The notes below the pieces were generated by a model. That model did no database searches, was not told where the DNA came from, and saw only the letters and a list, made by a program, of their open reading frames with translations. Shown here in pieces: positions 1 to 6,564 of a DNA stretch of 23,816 nucleotides. The DNA is taken from assembly GCA_031267345.1 (NCBI GenBank), contig JAIRZG010000255.1:1-23816 (forward strand). The letters are read 5' to 3'. The translations under genes and the position numbers were made by a program. The stretch comes from Zoogloeaceae bacterium (GTDB lineage Bacteria > Pseudomonadota > Gammaproteobacteria > Burkholderiales > Rhodocyclaceae). How positions within the stretch are numbered: position 1 is the first letter of the stretch; each line of letters starts with the position of its first letter.

Positions 1-361
1 TCAGGTCGGGCTGCGTAGCGGCGGAAGGCGTCACGGGCTGTCTGGCATACCAGTTTGCGATGGCGCGCGCGTCTTCATCCGTGGTAATGGTGTAGGCCAT
101 ACCGGTCATTTCCGGGTCGTTGCGCCCGCCCGCCTTGAATTCACGCAATTGTTTGATGATGTACTCGGGAACCTGACCAGACAGATGCGGATATTTGGCC
201 GGATCGGCGCTGACTCCGTTTTCGCCATGACATTGTGTGCAAACGGCTCCAACAAGCATTGGAACTTCATTCGGATCGGCGGGTGGAGGGGTGGTTTCCT
301 GCGCCGCGACATTCAAACCAAAGCCGGCAACGACAAGCGCCAGCGCCATTGTACGCATCAT
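1..361 (-). CDS. Cytochrome c4-like c-type cytochrome (partial, C-terminus off the left edge)
   Basis: Periplasmic electron carrier. The 120 visible codons begin at ATG 361; a second ATG follows at 358, and AAGGAG sits 7 bases upstream of the first. An N-terminal hydrophobic stretch ending VAAQE looks like a Sec signal peptide. One haem-binding motif CTQCH lies at residues 41-45, followed by the class I features YIIKQLREFKAG and a methionine-containing MTGMAY that would supply the axial Met ligand. This resembles the first domain of dihaem cytochrome c4; the second domain, if present, is beyond the window. It is divergent from engB, an arrangement I associate with betaproteobacteria, where c4 donates electrons to terminal oxidases. 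It could instead be a monohaem c5/c553-type protein, because the remainder cannot be seen. Confidence 0.85.
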   Translation of the reverse strand, partial: MMRTMALALVVAGFGLNVAAQETTPPPADPNEVPMLVGAVCTQCHGENGVSADPAKYPHLSGQVPEYIIKQLREFKAGGRNDPEMTGMAYTITTDEDARAIANWYARQPVTPSAATQPDL

Positions 362-419
362 GAGGAGGCTCCTTTGTGCAAATAAGGCAAAAAGTCCTGA
401 TGAGACCTTCGCCCGGTCA

Positions 420-449
420 TTGATATTTACAAACCTGTTATTCTATAGC
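420..449 (+). promoter_or_regulatory. Candidate sigma-70 promoter for engB
   Basis: TTGATA at 420-425 matches five of six -35 bases. TATAGC at 444-449 (spacer 18), or CTATAG one base earlier (spacer 17), gives a moderate -10 match. The predicted start of transcription would be about 20 bases before the engB ATG, in the AT-rich part of the divergent cytochrome/engB intergenic region. This was found by reading only. Confidence 0.4.
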
Positions 450-474
450 AATTCGTTGTTTCAGGTCACAGGCG

Positions 475-1092
475 ATGCCCCTTTTGCAGAATGCCGTTTT
501 TCTCACCACGGTCGCGCACTTGCGCGATCTGCCCACGGACACGGTGGCGGAAGTGGCTTTTGCGGGGCGCTCCAACGCAGGCAAGTCTTCCGCCCTCAAC
601 ACCCTGGCCGGACGCACCCGGCTGGCCTTTGTGAGCAAGACGCCGGGGCGCACGCAACATCTCAATTATTTCATGGTCGCTCCCGGCAAGTATCTGGTGG
701 ACTTGCCGGGGTACGGCTTCGCCAAAGCGCCGGACGCCATTCGCGGGCAGTGGGAAAAGCTGCTCGCGCCCTATCTGGAAGGCCGCAGTCCGTTGAAGGG
801 ACTGTTGCTCATCATGGATTGCCGCCACCCGATGACGGACTTGGATTGCCGCATGTTGAACTGGTTTGCGCCCACCGGACGCCCGCTGCATGTCCTGCTC
901 TCCAAGGCCGACAAGCTCTCCCGACAGGCGCAAAACGCTACGCTGACCGAGGTGCGCGCCGCCCTGAAACCGCTGGGCGCGCAATGTTCGGCGCAGTTGT
1001 TTTCCAGTCTGAAAAAAACCGGCGTCGCCGAATGCGAAAGCGTACTGACGCATTGGCTGGAGCTCCTCCCCCAAAATGACGCCGCATCCTGA
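475..1092 (+). CDS. engB: Ribosome biogenesis GTP-binding protein EngB/YsxC/YihA
   Basis: Essential cytoplasmic GTPase that takes part in late assembly of the 50S ribosomal subunit. The 205-residue product has the full TRAFAC GTPase motif set: G1 GRSNAGKSS (31-39), switch I threonine in TPGRTQ (56-61), G3 DLPGYG (76-81), G4 SKAD (143-146) and G5 FSS (176-178). The length is usual for the family. The ATG at 475 directly precedes the conserved N-terminal region, with only a weak AGG upstream. The gene is divergent from the cytochrome c gene and is followed closely by hemB, whose longest possible frame would overlap its last codons. Family membership is secure from the motifs. Confidence 0.96.
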   Translation: MPLLQNAVFLTTVAHLRDLPTDTVAEVAFAGRSNAGKSSALNTLAGRTRLAFVSKTPGRTQHLNYFMVAPGKYLVDLPGYGFAKAPDAIRGQWEKLLAPYLEGRSPLKGLLLIMDCRHPMTDLDCRMLNWFAPTGRPLHVLLSKADKLSRQAQNATLTEVRAALKPLGAQCSAQLFSSLKKTGVAECESVLTHWLELLPQNDAAS

Positions 1093-1114
1093 TCTTTTTA
1101 TGAGGTTTCGTTCC

Positions 1115-2125
1115 ATGCCCGCTGCCGCCCGTTTCCCTGCTACCCGTATGCGCCGTATGCGCCGTGATGATTTTTCCCGCCGCCTGATGCGCGAATCGAC
1201 GCTGGCCCCCGACGATTTCATTTACCCTGTTTTCGTGCTCGACGGCGAAAAGCGCAAGGAAGCCGTGCCTTCCATGCCCGGCGTCACGCGCCAGAGCATC
1301 GACCTGCTGCTGCAAACGGCGGAACAAGCCGTGCAGTTGGGCATTCCCGCCATTGCGCTGTTTCCCGTAATCGACGCGCATCTGAAAACGCCGGGCGCGG
1401 AAGAAGCCTACAACCCTGACGGTCTTGTGCCGCGTGCGGCGCGCGCCCTGAAAAAACACTGGCCTGAACTGGGCGTCATCACCGATGTGGCGCTTGACCC
1501 TTACACCAGCCACGGGCAGGATGGCTTGATCGACCCCGACGACCCGCGCGGCTACGTGCAAAATGACGAGACGCTGGAAGTACTGGCGCGGCAGGCGCGT
1601 TGCCATGCGGAAGCCGGCGCGGATGTGGTCGCGCCCTCCGACATGATGGATGGTCGCGTCGCGCGTATTCGCGCCGAACTGGATGGCGCGGGGCGGATTC
1701 ATACCCGCATCCTCGCCTATTCCGCCAAGTATGCTTCCGCCTTCTACGGCCCGTTCCGCGATGCCGTCGGTTCGGCGGGCAATCTGGGCAAGGGCGACAA
1801 ATCCACCTACCAGATGGATCCCGGCAACGGTGACGAAGCCCTGCACGAAGTGGCGCTTGATCTCGAAGAAGGCGCGGACATGGTGATGGTCAAACCCGGT
1901 ATGCCTTACCTCGACATCGTGCGGCGGGTGAAAGATACGTTCAAGGTTCCCACCTATGCCTATCAGGTGAGCGGCGAATACGCGATGCTGAAAGCCGCCG
2001 CGCAAAACGGCTGGCTGGATGAACGCGCCGTAGTGCTGGAAAGCCTGTTGGGCTTTAAACGCGCCGGAGCAGACGGCATCTTGACCTATTTTGCGCTGGA
2101 TGCGGCGGAGTGGCTGAAAAAGTAA
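1115..2125 (+). CDS. hemB: Delta-aminolevulinic acid dehydratase (porphobilinogen synthase)
   Basis: Condenses two 5-aminolevulinate molecules to porphobilinogen, the second common step of tetrapyrrole synthesis. The two Schiff-base lysines are visible in SAKYASAFYGPF and MVKPGMPYLD. The usual zinc cysteines are absent: the region reads DVALDPYTSHGQDG, the magnesium-type (Asp-rich) form. In-frame starts exist at 1076, 1100 and 1115. I prefer 1115 because GAGG lies at a usable distance and the protein (336 residues) then begins close to the conserved RMRRMRRDDFSRRL block. The 1076 start would overlap engB by 17 bases. The gene is probably cotranscribed with engB, and its stop is 2 bases from the ATG of a 36-codon ORF. 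Confidence 0.96.
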   Translation: MPAAARFPATRMRRMRRDDFSRRLMRESTLAPDDFIYPVFVLDGEKRKEAVPSMPGVTRQSIDLLLQTAEQAVQLGIPAIALFPVIDAHLKTPGAEEAYNPDGLVPRAARALKKHWPELGVITDVALDPYTSHGQDGLIDPDDPRGYVQNDETLEVLARQARCHAEAGADVVAPSDMMDGRVARIRAELDGAGRIHTRILAYSAKYASAFYGPFRDAVGSAGNLGKGDKSTYQMDPGNGDEALHEVALDLEEGADMVMVKPGMPYLDIVRRVKDTFKVPTYAYQVSGEYAMLKAAAQNGWLDERAVVLESLLGFKRAGADGILTYFALDAAEWLKK

Positions 2126-2127
2126 AA

Positions 2128-2238
2128 ATGCGCTTCGTTCTGTTCATCACAAACCTCGTCAATCTGTTTTTTTGGTGTGCCTTTTTTTTCGGGCTTCTTC
2201 CATCTATTCAGACGGTCCTTCCGGCTTTGGGGAAATGA
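2128..2238 (+). CDS. Tiny single-pass membrane protein ORF (36 aa), unknown function
   Basis: ATG at 2128 lies two bases after the hemB stop and opens a 36-codon frame. The product is strongly hydrophobic, with segments FVLFITNLVNLFFW and FFFGLLPSI forming one likely transmembrane helix. The frame ends at TGA 2236-2238, which overlaps the next ATG (2235-2237) as ATGA. No clear Shine-Dalgarno precedes it, so translation would depend on readthrough or re-initiation from hemB. The tight chaining with its neighbours is the main reason to treat it as a gene. The local sequence is visibly richer in A/T than hemB. It could equally be chance coding in a hydrophobic-rich stretch. Confidence 0.35.
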   Translation: MRFVLFITNLVNLFFWCAFFFGLLPSIQTVLPALGK

Positions 2239-2468
2239 TCGCCATGCACTTCCTATCCGGGATCGCGCTCCTGATGTTTGTGGGGGTGGGCTTCCTCTCT
2301 TTTTTCCAGAAAGTCGCGCCTACAAGCAGACTTGAATTCTGTCTGCATGGATTTGCAATCTGCGGGTTTACTCTGGTTTTGATAGGGTTGGGTTCGATTG
2401 CCATTTACGATATGTGCAGCAATGACAAGGGTTATTGTCGTAACTGGAGCCTGACTGCCGGACAATGA
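2235..2468 (+). CDS. Small two-helix membrane protein (77 aa), unknown function
   Basis: I do not recognise a family. The product has two likely transmembrane segments (about residues 5-24 and 36-58), a short basic connecting loop, and a polar C-terminal tail containing two cysteines (61 and 68). The start at ATG 2235 overlaps the stop of the preceding 36-codon ORF (ATGA). A longer reading from TTG 2172 is possible but has no ribosome binding site. The gene's own TGA (2466-2468) overlaps the ATG of the downstream methyltransferase-like gene at 2465, again as ATGA. This coupling suggests the small protein is made together with, and may work beside, the membrane-anchored downstream protein. Function is inferred only from context. 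Confidence 0.6.
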   Translation: MIAMHFLSGIALLMFVGVGFLSFFQKVAPTSRLEFCLHGFAICGFTLVLIGLGSIAIYDMCSNDKGYCRNWSLTAGQ

Positions 2469-3247
2469 GCGAGACCGCGCCTATATCTGATCAGCCCCGG
2501 CGCTCGCTCGTTCACCAGCTTGCCCTGCAAGCCGCCGCCGTTTTTCTCGTCTTCAGCCTGGCGTGGCCGGTTTATTTTTTACGCGCCAGCGCGTGGAACT
2601 GGGCGGCGATCTGCGCCGTGACGGGCGCGGTCGCCTTTCTCGCCGCCCGCCTGGCGCGCCAGCCCTGGTGGTGGCAGATCATCCATCTGCTGTTCGTCCC
2701 CCTGCTCTGGCTCGGAATGCAATTCGACATCTCGCCGCTTTGGTACCTGGGCGCGTTCATGCTCCTGCTGCTGGTTTTTCGGTGCGCCGTGACAGGGCAA
2801 ATTCCGTTGTATCTGAGCGGGAAAAACGTAGCCGGGCGTCTGCGTCCCTTGCTGGCGGAGCGCAGTGCCTTGCTGGATGTCGGCGCGGGGCTTGCCAGTC
2901 TGCTCTTGCCGCTCTCCCGCCTGCGTCCCGATTTACGTCTGGCAGGCGTCGAAAACGCGCCGCTGCCCTGGCTCATCGGCTGGCTGCGCACCCGCAACAC
3001 GCCGATAGACTGGCGTTGGGGCGATTTCTGGCGGCATTCCTTCGCGCCCTACGAGTCCGTGTATTGCTTTCTCTCGCCCGCGCCTATGCCGGAACTCTGG
3101 TTGAAAGCCTGTAGGGAAATGCGCTCGGGAAGCCTGTTCATCAGCAACGCCTTTCCCGTTCCCGATGTCGGGACCGAAACGTTGCTTGAATCGGAAAGCG
3201 GCCTGACGCTGTATGTCTATCGCATTCCCGGCGCGCATTCACCGTAA
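2465..3247 (+). CDS. Membrane-anchored class I SAM methyltransferase-like protein
   Basis: The product has 260 residues. The first 110 contain about three to four hydrophobic helices (around 20-40, 45-62, 70-88 and 90-108). The C-terminal half resembles a Rossmann-fold methyltransferase: a motif I-like LLDVGAGLAS (136-145), an acidic GVEN (161-164) at the position of the ribose-binding acid, and DFWRHSFAPYESVYCFLSP like motif IV. Motif I is imperfect (GAGLAS rather than GxGxG). The substrate cannot be deduced, and the protein could be a non-catalytic relative. Translation is probably coupled to the small membrane protein through an ATGA overlap. The stop codon is one base from the convergent ruvA stop, leaving no room for an intergenic terminator. 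Confidence 0.7.
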   Translation: MSETAPISDQPRRSLVHQLALQAAAVFLVFSLAWPVYFLRASAWNWAAICAVTGAVAFLAARLARQPWWWQIIHLLFVPLLWLGMQFDISPLWYLGAFMLLLLVFRCAVTGQIPLYLSGKNVAGRLRPLLAERSALLDVGAGLASLLLPLSRLRPDLRLAGVENAPLPWLIGWLRTRNTPIDWRWGDFWRHSFAPYESVYCFLSPAPMPELWLKACREMRSGSLFISNAFPVPDVGTETLLESESGLTLYVYRIPGAHSP

Positions 3248-3248
3248 A

Positions 3249-3836
3249 TCAAATTCGCGCCAGGGTTTTGAGGGTTTGGCGGATGCCTTCGGCGGTGGAA
3301 AGGCCGGGGGGCAGGAGGCGGGTTGCGGCAAGGGCTTCCTTTTCGGAATAACCTAACGCCAGCAAGGCGTTCAGCACGTCACCCACAGCGGCGTTTGCTT
3401 GCGCGGCATGATCGGCGTTGCCGCCGTCGAAGGCGGAGGGGAGTTTGCCTTTGAGTTCCAGGAGCAGACGTTCGGCGGTTTTTTTGCCGATGCCGGGGAC
3501 GCGGGTCAGTCGCCCGCTTTCCTGTCGCGCCACGGCGTCGGCGAGATCGGCGACCGACAGGCCGGAAAGCACCGCCAACGCCGTGCGCGCGCCGACGCCG
3601 GAAATTTTCAGCAATTGGCGAAAAGCGGCGCGTTCGTTCGTCGCGCCAAAACCGTAGAGAAACTGCCCGTCCTCGCGCGCGGCATGATGAATCAGCAACG
3701 TGATCGGCTCGCCCAGCGCGGGCAGGTTATAAAACGTGCTCATCGGCACATCGACTTCGTAACCGACGCCGCCCACATCAAGCAGGATTTGTGGCGGATT
3801 TTTTTCGACCAGCAGGCCGGAGAGTCGTCCAATCAT
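3249..3836 (-). CDS. ruvA: Holliday junction branch migration protein RuvA
   Basis: RuvA tetramers bind four-way junctions and load the RuvB motor during recombinational repair. The 195-residue protein starts with the typical N-terminal OB-fold (MIGRLSGLLVEKNP, then VGGVGYEVDVP). It carries the helix-hairpin-helix repeats LLKISGVGARTALAVLSG and LTRVPGIGKKTAERLLLELK, and ends with the domain III helix pattern ALLALGYSEKEALAA that contacts RuvB. Its ATG overlaps the ruvC stop (ATGA), so the two are translationally coupled. ruvB, often the next gene, is not here: the downstream neighbour is a convergent methyltransferase-like gene. Confidence 0.97.
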   Translation of the reverse strand: MIGRLSGLLVEKNPPQILLDVGGVGYEVDVPMSTFYNLPALGEPITLLIHHAAREDGQFLYGFGATNERAAFRQLLKISGVGARTALAVLSGLSVADLADAVARQESGRLTRVPGIGKKTAERLLLELKGKLPSAFDGGNADHAAQANAAVGDVLNALLALGYSEKEALAATRLLPPGLSTAEGIRQTLKTLARI

Positions 3837-4339
3837 GATTTTTCCAGTGTTTTGATGCGTTCCGCCATGCGTCCCAGAGCGGTATGCGCGTGGCAGATGG
3901 CGGCAGCCAGCGCGTCCGACGCGTCCGCCTGCGGCGCGCCGGAAAGATTCAGCAGACGCATGACCATGTGCTCCACCTGTTTTTTCGCCGCCTTGCCCTG
4001 TCCGACCACCGCCTGCTTGATTTGCAACGCCGTGTATTCCGCTACCGGCAGTTTTCCGGCGACCAGCGCGGCAATGACCGCGCCGCGCGCCTGTCCCAGC
4101 AACAGGGTGGAGTGCGGATTCACATTGACGAATACCTTTTCCACTGCGGCCTCATCCGGCGCGTAACGCGCCATGACTTCGCCCACGCCGACAAACAGGG
4201 CGGCAATGCGTTCCGGCAGATTTTTTTTCGCGTCGGATTTGACGCAGCCGCTGGCGACATAACGCAAAGCCGCGCCTTCCTTGTCGATAACGCCAAAGCC
4301 GGTCACGCGCAGGCCGGGATCAATGCCGAGGATACGCAT
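3833..4339 (-). CDS. ruvC: Crossover junction endodeoxyribonuclease RuvC
   Basis: Dimeric resolvase that nicks Holliday junctions symmetrically. The 168-residue product has the RNase H-like fold signature ILGIDPGLRVTGFGVI and all four catalytic acids: D7, E67 (in AVEKVFVN), D139 and D142 (in ADASDALAAA). The GQARGA stretch is also typical. The start is ATG 4339. Immediately upstream, after a single base, lies a heptad repeat (TCAGRRR on the + strand) that leaves no recognisable ribosome binding site. ruvA follows with an ATGA overlap. acetate kinase lies upstream on the same strand, separated by a probable terminator. Confidence 0.97.
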   Translation of the reverse strand: MRILGIDPGLRVTGFGVIDKEGAALRYVASGCVKSDAKKNLPERIAALFVGVGEVMARYAPDEAAVEKVFVNVNPHSTLLLGQARGAVIAALVAGKLPVAEYTALQIKQAVVGQGKAAKKQVEHMVMRLLNLSGAPQADASDALAAAICHAHTALGRMAERIKTLEKS

Positions 4340-4340
4340 G

Positions 4341-4368
4341 TCAGGGATCGAAGGTCAGGGATCAGAAA
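4341..4368. repeat. Degenerate TCAGRRR heptad repeat, copy 1 (four units)
   Basis: Four consecutive heptads read TCAGGGA, TCGAAGG, TCAGGGA and TCAGAAA on the + strand. They begin one base from the ruvC start codon (on the - strand) and run into the probable ackA terminator. Related copies occur at 14981-15001 and, inverted, at 15158-15176. Confidence 0.6.
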
Positions 4369-4401
4369 ACCCCGTGCGGCAGTGCGTAATGTCGCATGGG
4401 G
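4366..4401 (-). terminator. Probable rho-independent terminator of ackA
   Basis: On the - strand, 19 bases after the ackA stop codon, CCCCATGCG and CGCACGGGG form a 9-bp stem with one G-U pair and a 14-base loop. TTTTCT follows directly. The run of U is short, so termination may be partial, but the position between ackA and ruvC is as expected. Confidence 0.5.
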
Positions 4402-4419
4402 TTGGCGGCGAAGCCTGGC

Positions 4420-5604
4420 TTACAGGTTCAACAGCGTTTGCGTATGGTGGGCGATCATCCATTCCTCGTTGGTGGGGATGACCAGCACATCGACGGCGCT
4501 GTCCGGAGCGCTGATGCGGATATGGTGGCGCTCGTTAGCTTCGGCATCAAGCTTGATGCCCAGCCAAGCGGACAGCAGGGTGACGCGACGACGGATTTCG
4601 GCGGCGTTTTCGCCGATGCCGCCCGTGAAGACCAGCGCGTCCAGCCCCCCGGCGGCGGCGGACATGGAGCCGATTTCGCGGGCGATGCGGTAGCAGAACA
4701 GATTGACCGCTTCCTGCGCTTCCGGCTTGTCGCTGGCGAGCAGGGTGCGCATGTCCTGACTGATGCCGGAAACGCCGAGCAGGCCGGATTCCTTATACAG
4801 CAGGTTGGTGATTTCCCTGGCGTTCATGCCCTTGTTTTCCATCAGGTAGAGCAACACGCCGGGGTCGATGGCGCCGACGCGCGTTCCCATGACGAGACCA
4901 TCGACCGCCGTAAAGCCCATGGTGGTCGCCACACCCTTGCGTCCCACCATCGCCGCCATGCTCGCGCCATTGCCGAGGTGGGCGATGACGACGCGGCCTT
5001 CGGCGCGCGGCGAATGTTCCGGCAGAACGCGCGCGATGTATTCGTAAGAAAGGCCGTGGAAACCGTAGCGACGCACACCTTCTTCGGTGAAGCTGCGCGG
5101 CAGGCCGAAAATCTGCGCTTCGTCAGGCTGGGTGCGGTGAAAGGCGGTATCAAAACAGCCCACTTGCGGCACTGCGGGCATGAGCGACCGAATGGCGTAA
5201 ATACCCGCCAGGTTGTGCGGCTGATGCAGGGGCGCCAGCGGAATGAAGTCCGTGAGTTCTTCGAGGGTGCGCCCTTCCAGACGCACAGGCTTGGAAAAAA
5301 GTTGCCCGCCGTGCACGACGCGATGGCCGACGGCGATGATTTTCCAGTCGGCGGCTTCGCCGGTGAACCAGGAAAGCAGGTAATCAAAGGCTTTCTGGTG
5401 GTCGGGATTGGCGACGGGCAAGTCGTTGTTGGCGATTTTTTCGCCCGCTTCGTTCTTGGCGACCAGTTTGGCGACGGGTGTGCCGATGCCGTCGATTTGT
5501 CCGGAAATGACCGCCGCGTCGCCCAACGTTTTTTTCGCAAGGGGAAAAAGGGCGAACTTGATGGAGGAAGAACCGGCGTTGATGGTGAGAATGGCTTGGC
5601 TCAT
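4420..5604 (-). CDS. ackA: Acetate kinase
   Basis: Interconverts acetate + ATP and acetyl-phosphate + ADP. With the upstream phosphotransacetylase it links acetyl-CoA to acetate for overflow or fermentative ATP formation and for acetate uptake. The 394-residue length is typical. ASKHA motifs are intact: N-terminal ILTINAGSSSIKFALF, GHRVVHGG, CFDTAFHRTQP, YGFHGLSYEY, IAHLGNGAS, the phosphate/adenosine segment FTGGIGENAAEIR and the C-terminal Mg-coordinating glutamate in TNEEWMIAHH. ATG 5604 is 6 bases from the pta stop, so the two form an operon. A probable terminator follows the gene. Confidence 0.97.
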   Translation of the reverse strand: MSQAILTINAGSSSIKFALFPLAKKTLGDAAVISGQIDGIGTPVAKLVAKNEAGEKIANNDLPVANPDHQKAFDYLLSWFTGEAADWKIIAVGHRVVHGGQLFSKPVRLEGRTLEELTDFIPLAPLHQPHNLAGIYAIRSLMPAVPQVGCFDTAFHRTQPDEAQIFGLPRSFTEEGVRRYGFHGLSYEYIARVLPEHSPRAEGRVVIAHLGNGASMAAMVGRKGVATTMGFTAVDGLVMGTRVGAIDPGVLLYLMENKGMNAREITNLLYKESGLLGVSGISQDMRTLLASDKPEAQEAVNLFCYRIAREIGSMSAAAGGLDALVFTGGIGENAAEIRRRVTLLSAWLGIKLDAEANERHHIRISAPDSAVDVLVIPTNEEWMIAHHTQTLLNL

Positions 5605-5610
5605 GATGAT

Positions 5611-6564
5611 TTAGCTCCCGTTTTTCTGGCGGTTGGCATGGGCAATCAGGGCCGCGATGACGCAGGACGCCGTGCGCGTTTCGGCGCTGTCAGCGCGGGA
5701 CGTGAGGATGACCGGCGCTTTCGCGCCGAGCACGACACCCGCCGTCAGGGCGTTGGCCAGGTATTCAAGCTGCTTGAACAGCACATTGCCGACTTCCAGA
5801 TTGGGCACCATGAAAATATCGGCCTGACCTGCGACGGACGAGACGATGCCCTTGATGGCGGCGGCTTCCGGCGATACGGCGTTGTCGAAAGCCAGCGGGC
5901 CATCGAGCAGACCGCCCTTGATCTGTCCGCGATCCGCCATTTTGCACAGCGCGGCGGCATCAAGGGTGGCGGGCATTTTGGGATTGACGGTTTCCACGGC
6001 GGCGAGAATGGCGACCTTGGGCGTGCTGATGCCAAGCACCTTGCCCAGATCGATGGCGTTCTGGATGATGTCCGCCTTTTCTTCCAGCGAGGGCGCGATA
6101 TTGACGGCGGCGTCGGTAATCAGCATGAGACGGGGATAGGTCGGCACGTCCATGATAAATACATGACTGATGCGGCGGTTGGTGCGAAAATTGTTGGCGC
6201 GGGTGACGACGGCGCCCATCAGTTCGTCGGTGTGCAGACTGCCTTTCATCAACGCGCCGCTTTCGCCGTCGCGCGTCAGCGCCACGGCGGTATTGGCGGC
6301 GTCGATGCTGTCCCTGGTATTGACGATGCGAAAGCTCTTGAGGTCGAGGCTGAATTCTTCCGCTACCGCGCGAATTTTCGCTTCCGGGCCGACGAGAATG
6401 GGATGGATGATGTCGGCTTCCGCCGCCATCAGCGGGCCGCGCAGGGATTCCTTGTCGCAGGGATAGGCCACGGCGACGGGAATCGGCGGAATATCCCTGG
6501 TGCGGCGGATCAGACGTTGCAGGCGTTCTTTTTTGTCTGCTAGGGGGGTAGTGTCATTTTGCAT
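5611..6564 (-). CDS. pta: Phosphate acetyltransferase (short PTA/PTB type)
   Basis: Transfers the acyl group of acetyl-CoA to phosphate, producing acetyl-phosphate for AckA. The 317-residue product is a single PTA_PTB domain. It lacks the N-terminal regulatory domains of enterobacterial Pta and the MaoC-like domain of the longer betaproteobacterial fusion. Typical segments are PVAVAYPCDKESLRGP near the N-terminus, ITDAAVNIAPSLEEKADI in the middle and KAPVILTSRADSAETR near the C-terminus. The frame stays open upstream to 6669, but the ATG at 6564 (MQNDTTPL) is preceded by GGAG at 6 bases and gives the usual length. Phosphate butyryltransferase is the nearest alternative; the acetate kinase partner favours acetyl. 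Confidence 0.9.
   Translation of the reverse strand: MQNDTTPLADKKERLQRLIRRTRDIPPIPVAVAYPCDKESLRGPLMAAEADIIHPILVGPEAKIRAVAEEFSLDLKSFRIVNTRDSIDAANTAVALTRDGESGALMKGSLHTDELMGAVVTRANNFRTNRRISHVFIMDVPTYPRLMLITDAAVNIAPSLEEKADIIQNAIDLGKVLGISTPKVAILAAVETVNPKMPATLDAAALCKMADRGQIKGGLLDGPLAFDNAVSPEAAAIKGIVSSVAGQADIFMVPNLEVGNVLFKQLEYLANALTAGVVLGAKAPVILTSRADSAETRTASCVIAALIAHANRQKNGS

Noticed and set aside
4341..4368. Possible CRISPR-like array
   Set aside because: The heptads are contiguous, degenerate and lack spacers, and no cas gene is nearby.
4396..6543. Very long open frame (715 codons) on the + strand
   Set aside because: It is fully antisense to ackA and pta, whose motifs are unmistakable. The predicted product is a low-complexity H/G/R/D-rich sequence typical of GC-rich shadow frames.
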